56,637 nt of DNA from an uncultured Prevotella sp. (GTDB lineage Bacteria; Bacteroidota; Bacteroidia; Bacteroidales; Bacteroidaceae). Both the position numbers and the translations under genes were made by a program. The stretch is taken from contig CAMHPC010000002.1 in assembly GCA_946186945.1 (NCBI GenBank), forward strand, positions 1 to 56,637. Reading direction: 5' to 3'. The number at the start of each line of letters is the position of its first letter. The stretch's first letter is position 1. The notes beneath the pieces are model-generated. The model searched no databases, was not told the DNA's origin, and saw nothing but the letters and a program-made list of their open reading frames with translations. Positions 44,304-51,565 of the stretch are shown here, in pieces.

Positions 44304-45319
44304 TTATTGCTTTATGAAATCCAGTATCTGCTGGTCGGTAGAGAGGTTGAAATCTCCCGGCACCTGGTTTTTCAGTGTGGCAGCCGAGAGCGCATACTCC
44401 AACCATTTCTGTCCATCCTCTGGGAAGTGCAGAGCCGCATGTATGCTTCCAGCCGAGAAGGCATCGCCCACTCCTACGGGGTCGATGACATTGGTGATAT
44501 CATTGAGCCGAGTGTGCAACATGTGGCCATTGTCGAGCAGCATAGCAGTGAGCACATGATGAGTGGGAGCAGGCTGACTGCGCACGCCAATGATCATCTT
44601 TCCGCATTTAGGGCAAAGTTGATAGAACTCATCCAACCACTTAGCATAGCCCTCCAAGTCAACGGGATAGTCGGCAGAGACGGCATCGAACGGCACAGGC
44701 CGTTTATCGCTAATATATTCAAACTCTATAGCATCCCCAAACATGATGTCAGCCTTCTGCATGAGTCTGATGAGCGTAGCACGCGGTTCAGCCCCATACT
44801 GCCACAAGTTCTTACGGTAGTTGATATCCACCGACACCTTCACCCCCATCTGTTCCGCTATATCAATAGCCTCGAACATAGCATCGGCAGCCGACTGTGA
44901 GATAGCGGCAGAAATGCCAGAGGTATGAAACACCGCAGCATCAGCCAACAGTTCACGCCATGGCAGGTCACCGGGTTTCAGTGTAGAGAACGCCGTATTG
45001 TCGCGGTCGTATACAGTAGTAGACTTTTGTCTTGATGCCCCCTGTTGTAGGAAGTACGACCCTATTTTCTGTCCTGTGTATGCCACGTGCGACACATCTA
45101 CGCCCAGTGCCTTCAGTCTGTGGCAGCATGTCCCACTTTATTGTCGGGCAGTCGGGTGATATACATCACCTCGTCTCCCAGTTGTGCGAGGGATACAGCC
45201 ACATTAGCCTCGCTGCCTCCAAACTTAGTCTGCTCAAGGCAGAGTGCATTAGTGTCGGCATTAGCCTCGGGCAAACGTACCAACATTTCACCGAAGCAAA
45301 CCACTTTCTTTTTCATCAT
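44304..45319 (-). pseudogene. PfkB family sugar kinase (2-dehydro-3-deoxygluconokinase-like), frameshifted
   Basis: Two pieces on the minus strand form one PfkB kinase. The first (45319-45113) reads MMKKKVVCFGEMLVRLPEAN and FGGSEANVAVSLAQLGDEV, typical of KDG kinases, and stops at VGHAATD. The second continues one frame over (LKALGVDVSHVAYTGQKIGS) to 44304 and keeps NVIDPVGVGDAFSAGSIHAA with the catalytic Asp. The break lies at ACAGACTG (45121-45114). Loss of one ACAG unit from an ancestral ACAGACAGACTG would restore the frame as AATDRLKALG and give 339 residues, the usual length. KDG kinase phosphorylates 2-keto-3-deoxygluconate in uronate breakdown. It could be a true lesion, a slippage-based switch or a sequence error. 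Its start overlaps truA by 32 bp. Confidence 0.8.
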
Positions 45320-46115
45320 CTTTTGTATTTAGTTCATTAAAATCAGGATATTCGATATCATATAGAAAGAGAGCATTGGCAGGCATACTCTCTCCCGCAG
45401 CCGTGCGTTTGCGTCCGTCGAGCACTCGTTGAAAATCGTCTATGGTCATGCGGTGCCTGCCCACCTCTATCAGAGTGCCTACCACCGCCCTGACCATATT
45501 TCTTAGGAACCTGTTGGCAGTGATGACAAACCTCCACCTATGCTCATCCATCTGTTGCCACTGAGCACAAGTCACCCTACATAAAGTAGTTTTCACATCA
45601 GTATGACTTTTGCAGAATGCGGCGAAGTCGGAATGAGCGAGCATGAGAGCCGCAGCCCTGTTCATAGCCTCGAAGTCGAGAGAGAAATGCGTGCGGTATG
45701 AGAATTGGCAGAGGAAGGGGTCCTTCACATCGTGCAGGAAATAATGGTATGTACGTGCAGTAGCAGAAAAGCGTGCATGAAAATCTGCCGGCACCCTAAC
45801 TATCCTCTGTATAGCGATATCGTGCGGGGTGATTCTATTTAGTCTGTAAGCGAGTTGGCCGGTATCGAGCGACCCATCGTCGTGCAGCAGTGTAGCAGGT
45901 GTGCCAGGCACTTGGTTGTCCCAGTCGAAGTGCGCCACCATAGTAGCGGCGTGCACCCCCGCATAGGTACGTCCGGCACCAGTGACAGCAATCTCCCGTC
46001 GCATGACGGTAGTGAAACACTGTTCGAGTGTCTGTTGCACAGAGACGCCATTGGGTTGCACCTGCCACCCGTGGTATCTGCCGCCATCGTAGGAGAGATA
46101 TATAAAAAACCGCAT
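45288..46115 (-). CDS. truA: tRNA pseudouridine synthase A-like protein lacking the catalytic aspartate
   Basis: 275 residues, full TruA length. TruA makes pseudouridine at positions 38-40 of tRNA anticodon stems. Family blocks are clear: YLSYDGGRYHGWQVQPN at the start, VQQTLEQCF, FHARFSATARTYHYFLHD with conserved Arg/Tyr, FAAFCKSHTD, and FLRNMVRAVVGTLIEVG. The active-site block, normally GRTDAGVHA, reads GAGRTYAGVHA: residue 51 is Tyr (codon TAT at 45965-45963) instead of the Asp that is invariant in all pseudouridine synthases. A single G-to-T change from GAT would do this. By family knowledge this protein should be catalytically dead unless the base is a sequence error. It overlaps the broken kinase gene downstream. 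Confidence 0.88.
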   Translation of the reverse strand: MRFFIYLSYDGGRYHGWQVQPNGVSVQQTLEQCFTTVMRREIAVTGAGRTYAGVHAATMVAHFDWDNQVPGTPATLLHDDGSLDTGQLAYRLNRITPHDIAIQRIVRVPADFHARFSATARTYHYFLHDVKDPFLCQFSYRTHFSLDFEAMNRAAALMLAHSDFAAFCKSHTDVKTTLCRVTCAQWQQMDEHRWRFVITANRFLRNMVRAVVGTLIEVGRHRMTIDDFQRVLDGRKRTAAGESMPANALFLYDIEYPDFNELNTKDDEKESGLLR

Positions 46116-46138
46116 ACACGTAGGATATATTTTAAATA

Positions 46139-46166
46139 CCCAGTTCCCTCAGGTGAGGGAACTGGG
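46139..46166 (-). terminator. Hairpin after the M16 peptidase
   Basis: CCCAGTTCCCTCA and TGAGGGAACTGGG form a perfect 13-bp stem with a 2-nt centre (46139-46166); on the minus strand it follows the M16 stop by 26 bp and is trailed by TATTTAAAATAT. It separates the peptidase transcript from truA. Confidence 0.75.
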
Positions 46167-46192
46167 ATGATATGTTCATTGAGAGTTGTCAA

Positions 46193-49015
46193 TTACTTCT
46201 CAGACGGTTCGGGGTTCATGATAATCTCGGCATGGTGCCCTGTAGAGAGGAACACATTCTTGATGAATGCGCTCACCTTCTCGGGTGTGAGAGCCTGCAC
46301 CGTCTTTTTGTAGTCGTTGAAGAAGTCGATACCAAACCTATTGTAGCGGTAAATGATGTTAGCCCAGTAGTTATTTGTGCGGGCATTGACATCAGCCTGG
46401 TTGAGCATAGCCTCTTTCACCTTATTGAGCACTTCGGGGTCAATCTTCTCGGCAGCGCCGTTCACACCGTCTTTGAGCAGTTTCTCCACCAGTTCCACTT
46501 TAGCGGGGTCGCAAGGGCAGACACCCACCATATTGAACAGTACCTCCTTACCGTCGGTGTCCACGCTGGTCTCTCCCTGTACGGTATACGATGCACTGCT
46601 CTCCTCGCGGATAGTCTTCAGATAGATATTGCTGAGCACCTCGGCCACGGCACTGAGTGTGACACGGTTGTCGAGAGTATAATCGGCAGCATTGCTGCGC
46701 CACATCTCAGCCACCATAGACTGTGCGTCCTGCATCTTGGCAGTGAATCTATTCTCCACATGTCCGTTCCACACCTTTCTTTTATCCTTTTCCACAGTTT
46801 TTTTCTTGTTGGCGGGCAGCGAAGCGATATACTGTTCCAGGTAGCCCTTCATCACCTCCTCATCGAAGTTGCCCACGAAGGTGAAAGTATAGTCGGCGGC
46901 ATTAGCCAGTCTTTCCTTTATGATATTCACCATACGGTCGTAGTTGGCATTTTTAAATGTGTTGCCGTCGGGCAGTTTCTTTCTTGCATCGTGATTTGAC
47001 ACAGTCTGTTGCAGAGAGTCGGCAAACACCATTCGTGGGTTGAGGCTTGCATTGGCAAACACCTGTTCCACCATACCTATCTGTTGGTCGTATGCCGGTT
47101 TGTCGGGAGTCACGGCAGTGAACTGCAGGTAAATGAGTTGCATGAGAGTCTCGAGGTCTTTCGGAGTAGAGTTGCCCGTGACAGTCTGGTCTGTATCGCT
47201 CATAGAGAAGTTGACAGAAGCCTTTTTGCCACTGAGAGCCTTGTCGAGTTGATTGCTGGTGAAGTTGCCCTTACCAGTAGAAACGAAGCCCATGGATATA
47301 ATTTTCAGGTTGTCGTTGTCGGCATCGTCATATAGTGAAGTGCCACCCTTGGCATAGGCGTTCAGCACTATCTCATCGTCCTTGAAGTCAGTCTTCTTCA
47401 GGTTCACCTTCACACCGTTTGAGAGAATGATTTCCTTGTATCCGAGGGCTTTATTCTCGGTGACAGACTTGATTTTTCCTTTTTTAGGCATTTGCGAGAT
47501 GAGAGGTTCGTTGTTCACCTCCTCGGTATAAGCCTCAAGTTTCTCCTGTCGTGCATTGTTGATAGCCTGCGAAATGCCAGCCACCTCCGGCACCTTGGCA
47601 TTCTCCTTGTCGGAGAGGAATCCTGCCACCACCAGGTTGTGGTCGGTATCTGTGATATATTCCTTAGCCATTTCATTGACCAGGTCAACAGGCAGCATGG
47701 GCACCATCTGCTTCATCGTATTGTACTTATCCTCAATAGAGGGTATAGGTTCGCAAGTGAGGAAATTGTCTATATATTCCTGTGCGTAGACCTCAGTCTT
47801 TGTCTTCTCACGGTTATCGTAATTCTTCTCCAGTTCGCTGAGATACTCATCCTTAGCGCGCTGATATTCCGTGTCAACGAATCCGAACTGCTTGGCACGA
47901 AGCAGTTCTTTCATCACCTGCTGCACAGCCTCGGTGTCACGTCCCTCTTTTGGAACGACGATAACAGTGAAAGCATCCTTAGTTTTAGCATACATGAAAT
48001 TATTATAGAAAGCATAGGCAGCGGTGAAAGCAGCCTCTGGCGTCTGCGCCACGTCTTGCATTCGTGTATTGACCATGCTGCTCATCACCTCCAGAGCATA
48101 CTGCTGTATGAGGTAAGCCACATTATTCTTCATCTCATAGGGCACCACATCATGTTTCATCATGATGTATATCTGGTTCATCTGCTGCTCCTTGTCCTTG
48201 GCGAGTGCTATGATAGCCTCCTCATTGTCGGGCACTTCCTCCCAAGGTATCTTGACAGCATCGGGAGCCACCTTCACGTCTTTCCACAGATTTTTGATAG
48301 TATTCTCCACCTGGTCCACATCCACATCGCCCACCACGATGATACCCTGGTTGTCGGGGCGGTACCATTTCTCGTAATATGCCCTAAGAGTCTGGGGCTG
48401 GAAACTGTCGATGATACTCATCAGACCGATTGGCAGTCGCTGTCCGTATTTGCTGCCTTTGTGCATCTCAGGGAAGAGAGCGTCCTGAATGCGCTGTGAC
48501 GGTCCGCTGCCCAGTCTCCATTCGCCATGCACCACACCACGCTCCTTGTCTATCTCCTCAGGTTCGAGCAGCAGTCCGTTGGACCAGTCTTTGAGTATGA
48601 GCAGGCAACTGTCTACGGCTGTTTTTCTGGCAGTGGGCACATTGTCTATATTATACACTGTCTGGTCGAGCGAAGTATAAGCATTGAGGTCGCGTCCGAA
48701 CTCCACACCGAGCGAGCGAGTGTATTCGATGATACCGTTACCTTTGAAGTGTTCGGAGCCATTGAAAGCCATATGTTCGAGGAAGTGAGCCAGTCCTCTC
48801 TGGTCATCATTCTCGTTGATAGAGCCCACCTTCTGTGCTATGTAGAAGTTGGCCACATGTTCAGGGTTGTTGTTATACCTGATGTAGTAAGTCAGTCCGT
48901 TGTCGAGGTGTCCGATACGAACATTCTTGTCTACTGGCAGGTCAGGCATCTGTGCCATCACAGCCGTGGCAGAGAAGATCATTGCCACGAATAGTAATAG
49001 TTTTGTTTTCATCAT
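46193..49015 (-). CDS. Secreted M16 family zinc metallopeptidase (PqqL-like)
   Basis: 940 residues with a signal peptide (MKTKLLLFVAMIFSATAVMA). The zinc motif HFLEH is at 77-81, with the third ligand in the segment IDKERGVVHGEWRL near residue 158. Four M16 domains follow in two pairs; the C-terminal half (from about 500, KGKIKSVTENKALGYKEIIL) has no zinc motif and carries the R/Y-type closing region (TSASYTVQGETSV-like stretch near 800). It resembles periplasmic PqqL and is only distantly similar to the M16 peptidase at 2836-5730, so these are separate paralogs, not a recent duplication. It is transcribed alone and ends in a hairpin. Confidence 0.9.
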   Translation of the reverse strand: MMKTKLLLFVAMIFSATAVMAQMPDLPVDKNVRIGHLDNGLTYYIRYNNNPEHVANFYIAQKVGSINENDDQRGLAHFLEHMAFNGSEHFKGNGIIEYTRSLGVEFGRDLNAYTSLDQTVYNIDNVPTARKTAVDSCLLILKDWSNGLLLEPEEIDKERGVVHGEWRLGSGPSQRIQDALFPEMHKGSKYGQRLPIGLMSIIDSFQPQTLRAYYEKWYRPDNQGIIVVGDVDVDQVENTIKNLWKDVKVAPDAVKIPWEEVPDNEEAIIALAKDKEQQMNQIYIMMKHDVVPYEMKNNVAYLIQQYALEVMSSMVNTRMQDVAQTPEAAFTAAYAFYNNFMYAKTKDAFTVIVVPKEGRDTEAVQQVMKELLRAKQFGFVDTEYQRAKDEYLSELEKNYDNREKTKTEVYAQEYIDNFLTCEPIPSIEDKYNTMKQMVPMLPVDLVNEMAKEYITDTDHNLVVAGFLSDKENAKVPEVAGISQAINNARQEKLEAYTEEVNNEPLISQMPKKGKIKSVTENKALGYKEIILSNGVKVNLKKTDFKDDEIVLNAYAKGGTSLYDDADNDNLKIISMGFVSTGKGNFTSNQLDKALSGKKASVNFSMSDTDQTVTGNSTPKDLETLMQLIYLQFTAVTPDKPAYDQQIGMVEQVFANASLNPRMVFADSLQQTVSNHDARKKLPDGNTFKNANYDRMVNIIKERLANAADYTFTFVGNFDEEVMKGYLEQYIASLPANKKKTVEKDKRKVWNGHVENRFTAKMQDAQSMVAEMWRSNAADYTLDNRVTLSAVAEVLSNIYLKTIREESSASYTVQGETSVDTDGKEVLFNMVGVCPCDPAKVELVEKLLKDGVNGAAEKIDPEVLNKVKEAMLNQADVNARTNNYWANIIYRYNRFGIDFFNDYKKTVQALTPEKVSAFIKNVFLSTGHHAEIIMNPEPSEK

Positions 49016-49135
49016 AGTTATATGTATTAAGTAAGTTATTCAAAAAAAAGCGAAAAACCCACCTGCACTCCGGCAATTGAGTCGTAGAGAGCAGATGTGT
49101 TTTTGTTGGTCCTTGTTATTATTTTGATTTGACAA

Positions 49136-49591
49136 TTACCTGATACGGTCGGCAGCCCTTACCAATTTCTCGTCGTGATGTATTCTGGCACGTGCCATGA
49201 ACAGCAGTATCACCGCCACCACTGGCAGAGCGATATAGAACGAGGGATAGAACTTGAAGCCTTCTGGTTCGTTGAGGTAAGCGATGACCACCAGTGCTAT
49301 CATCCACAGCACGCAGAGGATCACTCCCACGTTGCACACCTTCATCTGCAGTTTTCTGTTTTTAAACAGGAAGATATTGACCACAGAGAGGGTGCATGCC
49401 ACGAGCAGTACGGCGAAGAGCGGCCATGTGGTGAACGAGCGTGCACCGTCGGGTGCCACGACACAGAGGTTGAAGAGGTCGGTATTGCCCTCCAGTGCAT
49501 CGGGCTGCCATGTTCCGATGGGGTTCATCAGGCAGACAGCCATGACCACGGCTGCGAGCAGCAGGTATACGGTCTGTATGCGCTGTATCAT
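49136..49591 (-). CDS. DUF4293 family membrane protein
   Basis: 151 residues with four membrane helices (IQTVYLLLAAVVMAVCLMNP at 4-23, then about 57-73, 87-107 and 117-133) and a charged C-terminal tail (RARIHHDEKLVRAADRIR). The opening MIQRIQTVYLLLA and the loop between helices 1 and 2 are typical of DUF4293, a family restricted to Bacteroidetes with no known function. It starts 1 bp after the rpoZ stop; the order bamD-rpoZ-DUF4293 is conserved in the phylum, which suggests a link to envelope growth but proves none. Confidence 0.85.
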   Translation of the reverse strand: MIQRIQTVYLLLAAVVMAVCLMNPIGTWQPDALEGNTDLFNLCVVAPDGARSFTTWPLFAVLLVACTLSVVNIFLFKNRKLQMKVCNVGVILCVLWMIALVVIAYLNEPEGFKFYPSFYIALPVVAVILLFMARARIHHDEKLVRAADRIR

Positions 49592-49592
49592 C

Positions 49593-49922
49593 TTACAAGT
49601 TGTTTTCTTTAGAGGGGTCTCTCCAGTACACGTTGCCTTCCACGAACTCCTGAGTGGCGAGCAGAGTGGGTTTGGGCAGTTTCTCGTAGTATCTGGAGAT
49701 TTCTATCTGTTCGCGGTTTTCAAACACCTCTTCCAGGCTGTCATTATAGGAAGCGAACTCCTGCAATTTATTATTGAGGTCCTTTTTTATTTCCGCAGAA
49801 ATCTGGTTTGCTCTTTTGGAAATGATAGCCACACTCTCATAAATATTTCCAGTATCCTCGCACAGGTCCATGATATTGCGAGTGACAGTGTTGGTAGGTG
49901 CTTTTGATTTCTTATAGTCCAT
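49593..49922 (-). CDS. rpoZ: DNA-directed RNA polymerase omega subunit, Bacteroidetes type
   Basis: 109 residues. The block NIYESVAIISKRANQISAEI (about 26-45) is the Rpb6/omega core that holds the beta' C-terminus; the part after it (LEEVFENREQIEISRYYEKL, then PKPTLLATQEFVEG) is special to Bacteroidetes, where this protein is often annotated as a hypothetical or Rpb6-like protein. Role: assembly and stability of RNA polymerase. Between bamD (24 bp) and the DUF4293 gene (1 bp) in one operon. Confidence 0.9.
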   Translation of the reverse strand: MDYKKSKAPTNTVTRNIMDLCEDTGNIYESVAIISKRANQISAEIKKDLNNKLQEFASYNDSLEEVFENREQIEISRYYEKLPKPTLLATQEFVEGNVYWRDPSKENNL

Positions 49923-49946
49923 TATATTAAAATTGAGTTATATAGA

Positions 49947-50774
49947 TTACTGATTACTTTTTGTGTACTTCTTGCATGTCTCAATATACCGCAGTGCCAG
50001 TTTCTTGAATTCCGAGTCAGGATATTCATTGATAAATCCGTAGCACTCATCCTCTGCATCCTGGAAGCGTTCGAGTTTTTTCTCCTCCACGCTACTTCTT
50101 GCCAGTTCGTATTTGCTTTTCATGATGAGGCAAGCGAAGTCTTCCCTTTTCGGGCTGTAAGGATAATCCTTTATGGCATTCTGTGCAGTGACGATACATG
50201 CCTCGTAGTTATTGCCTCCACTGGTACAATTGCCGAAATACTCGCCCATGTCGTAATAGAGTTTTGCCGAGAGTAGTTCTTTCTGCACCAGTTTGTCTTG
50301 CAGTTCGAAGAGTCGTTTATGCACCAGTTCTTTCATCACGGCGTCGGGGTAGAGGTCGAGGTACTCTTGGTATGCAGATATGGCAGTGACTGTGGGAGTT
50401 TGGTCGAGTCGAGACTCGGGTGAACTCTGGAAGAGGCTTTCTCCCACATAGAACGAAGCCATCTCGGCATATGTGCCTCTGGGGTATGACTGATAGTATT
50501 TTCTGAAATACTGTGCTGCAGTCTCATAGTCTTTGCCCTTGTATGTGGCCATAGCGAGCATGAAGAGACATTCCTGTCCGTTGTCTGTGCCTTTGAGCAC
50601 AGTGACCATTTGTTGCAGCAGCAGTGAGGCTTTGGTATATTTTCCCCTCACGTAGTATTCTTTGGCGCTCTCGTATTTAAAGTCGGCGTTATCAGATTTA
50701 TACACCTGATTGAACTGGTTGACGCACGATGAGAGGGTCAGCACCATGAGGGCGAGAGAAATCAATTTTCGCAT
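49947..50774 (-). CDS. bamD: Outer membrane protein assembly factor BamD
   Basis: 275 residues with a lipoprotein signal (LMVLTLSSC, Cys17). Tetratricopeptide-like helices follow: YESAKEYYVRGKYTKASLLL, YETAAQYFRKYYQSYPRGTY, AISAYQEYLDLYPDAVMKEL and a C-terminal helix pair (ECYGFINEYPDSEFKKLALR). BamD is the essential partner of BamA in inserting beta-barrel proteins in the outer membrane. Its promoter is one of the best in the window. First gene of bamD-rpoZ-DUF4293. Confidence 0.92.
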   Translation of the reverse strand: MRKLISLALMVLTLSSCVNQFNQVYKSDNADFKYESAKEYYVRGKYTKASLLLQQMVTVLKGTDNGQECLFMLAMATYKGKDYETAAQYFRKYYQSYPRGTYAEMASFYVGESLFQSSPESRLDQTPTVTAISAYQEYLDLYPDAVMKELVHKRLFELQDKLVQKELLSAKLYYDMGEYFGNCTSGGNNYEACIVTAQNAIKDYPYSPKREDFACLIMKSKYELARSSVEEKKLERFQDAEDECYGFINEYPDSEFKKLALRYIETCKKYTKSNQ

Positions 50775-50805
50775 AATTCTGAATATGTCAGTACACTTTG
50801 ACTTG

Positions 50806-50836
50806 CAAAATTACACATATTTGTCTGACCGACAAA
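50806..50836 (-). promoter_or_regulatory. Promoter of bamD-rpoZ-DUF4293
   Basis: On the minus strand, TTTG (50836-50833), 19 bp, then TAATTTTG (50813-50806): full match at ideal spacing, 32 bp from the bamD ATG. TTTGTC and GACAAA (50820-50836) form a 6-bp dyad that covers the -33 element. Confidence 0.75.
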
Positions 50837-50963
50837 GAATAGTGGCAATTTTTAGCAATTTTTTAGAGATATCTGCATCTATGAAAAGCCATTTCCCGTG
50901 TTTTATTACCTCGTGGCAGGGCTGTATGCGTGGACTGAGTAACTGTCGGTGTCTGTTGTTGGG

Positions 50964-51111
50964 GCACTCCTTCAGGGTGCATGTGTGTAGCGCATGTCTA
51001 TCCGGGGGTGCTCGCTCCGCTCGTACCCTCGGTTATGGAGCGGTGACGCCGTCGGCGTCATGACCACTCAGGGCGCTGCCCTGGGCTTGGGGCTCACTGC
51101 CCCTTCGGGGC
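50964..51111. repeat. Cluster of four short GC-rich palindromes with 3-5-nt loops
   Basis: GCACTC-CTTCA-GGGTGC (50964-50980, one G-T pair), TGACGCC-GTC-GGCGTCA (51044-51060), CAGGGC-GCT-GCCCTG (51069-51083) and GCCCC-TTC-GGGGC (51099-51111). The last three lie within 68 bp and each has a 3-nt loop. They differ in sequence but share the same architecture. Confidence 0.75.
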
Positions 51112-51177
51112 GCTATCTTATATACTCCAGAAACTTGAATTTTATATAATTTTCCGAATCAATTTTTTTGTAATTTT

Positions 51178-51303
51178 GAGCGCAGCGACCATGAAAAAGA
51201 ATAAAAAATTTGAGCGAAGCGACCCCAAAAAAGCAGTGAGCGAAGCGACCAAACAAAAATCTTGAACGAAGCGATCGAACAAAAATCTTGAGCGGAGCGA
51301 CAA
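51178..51303. repeat. Degenerate direct repeat, consensus GAGCGAAGCGACC, five copies
   Basis: Copies start at 51178 (GAGCGCAGCGACC), 51212 (GAGCGAAGCGACC), 51238 (same), 51264 (GAACGAAGCGATC) and 51290 (GAGCGGAGCGACA). Spacing is 34, then three times exactly 26 bp. The spacers are A-rich (AAACAAAAATCTT occurs before copies four and five). Confidence 0.85.
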
Positions 51304-51312
51304 AACAATAAG

Positions 51313-51346
51313 AAAAAAGTCCGGTGACAAGAGATTGCCATCGGAC
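51313..51346 (-). terminator. Terminator of the BspA-small peptide operon
   Basis: On the minus strand GTCCGATGGCAA (51346-51335) pairs with TTGTCACCGGAC (51330-51319) with one mismatch and one G-T pair, loop TCTC, followed directly by TTTTTT (51318-51313). It lies 37 bp after the small gene. Confidence 0.85.
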
Positions 51347-51382
51347 CCTTCTTAGAATATTTATCATCTACTACAGTAGGTT

Positions 51383-51544
51383 CTATTCCACATCCCAGAC
51401 CGAGAAGGAAGGAGCCTCTGCCTCCTCTTGGTTTCCCTCCTCGCCAGGGTCTACAGGCACCTTGCTGGTTTGCATCAACATAGCGCCAGAGACAGACTTG
51501 ATTTTCAGAGAGGGCGAAAGATATAATTTCTTATTCATTTTCAT
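51383..51544 (-). CDS. Small hypothetical protein (53 residues) downstream of the BspA-like gene
   Basis: ATG 51544-51542 (or the second ATG at 51538) to TAG 51385-51383. It reads MKMNKKLYLSPSLKIKSVSG, then MLMQTSKVPVDPGEEGNQEE, then AEAPSFSVWDVE. Length, a Lys/Tyr-rich start, a hydrophobic middle without a real signal peptide, and an acidic end with a terminal aromatic-acidic motif fit a group of short Bacteroidales/Prevotella proteins often found near surface-protein genes; none has a known role. The start is 22 bp after the BspA stop and a strong terminator follows, so it belongs to that transcript. Function unknown; the middle SGAMLMQTS is reminiscent of peptides that carry a leader and a core, which is only a guess. 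Confidence 0.7.
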   Translation of the reverse strand: MKMNKKLYLSPSLKIKSVSGAMLMQTSKVPVDPGEEGNQEEAEAPSFSVWDVE

Positions 51545-51565
51545 TCAATAGTTTTTAGAATCCGT

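Larger units (their letters stand above)
50837..51312. other. Gene-free island of palindromes and repeats between bamD and the BspA locus
   Basis: No gene can be supported. The left part (50837-50960) shows nothing notable. From 50964 to 51111 there are four short GC-rich hairpins; from 51178 to 51303 five copies of a GAGCGAAGCGAC motif with A-rich spacers. All three minus-strand frames are open over the second part simply because the repeats lack stops; their translations are not like any family. The composition differs from the coding sequence on both sides. Confidence 0.6.

Noticed and set aside
2836..49015. The two M16 peptidases as a recent duplication
   Set aside because: They differ in length, insertions and motif context (HYFEH versus HFLEH) and share only family-level features.
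51178..51303. Possible CRISPR array
   Set aside because: The repeats are only 12-13 bp and degenerate, the spacers are about 13 bp and similar to one another, and no cas genes are near.
51113..51367. Three overlapping small genes on the minus strand (60-84 residues)
   Set aside because: All three frames are open over the same repeat DNA; the translations are low-complexity repeats (for example RSLRSRFLF) with no start signal. They are by-products of the repeats.
51324..51551. 75-residue plus-strand gene opposite the small BspA-linked gene
   Set aside because: It runs antisense over the terminator and the 53-residue gene and has no recognisable features.
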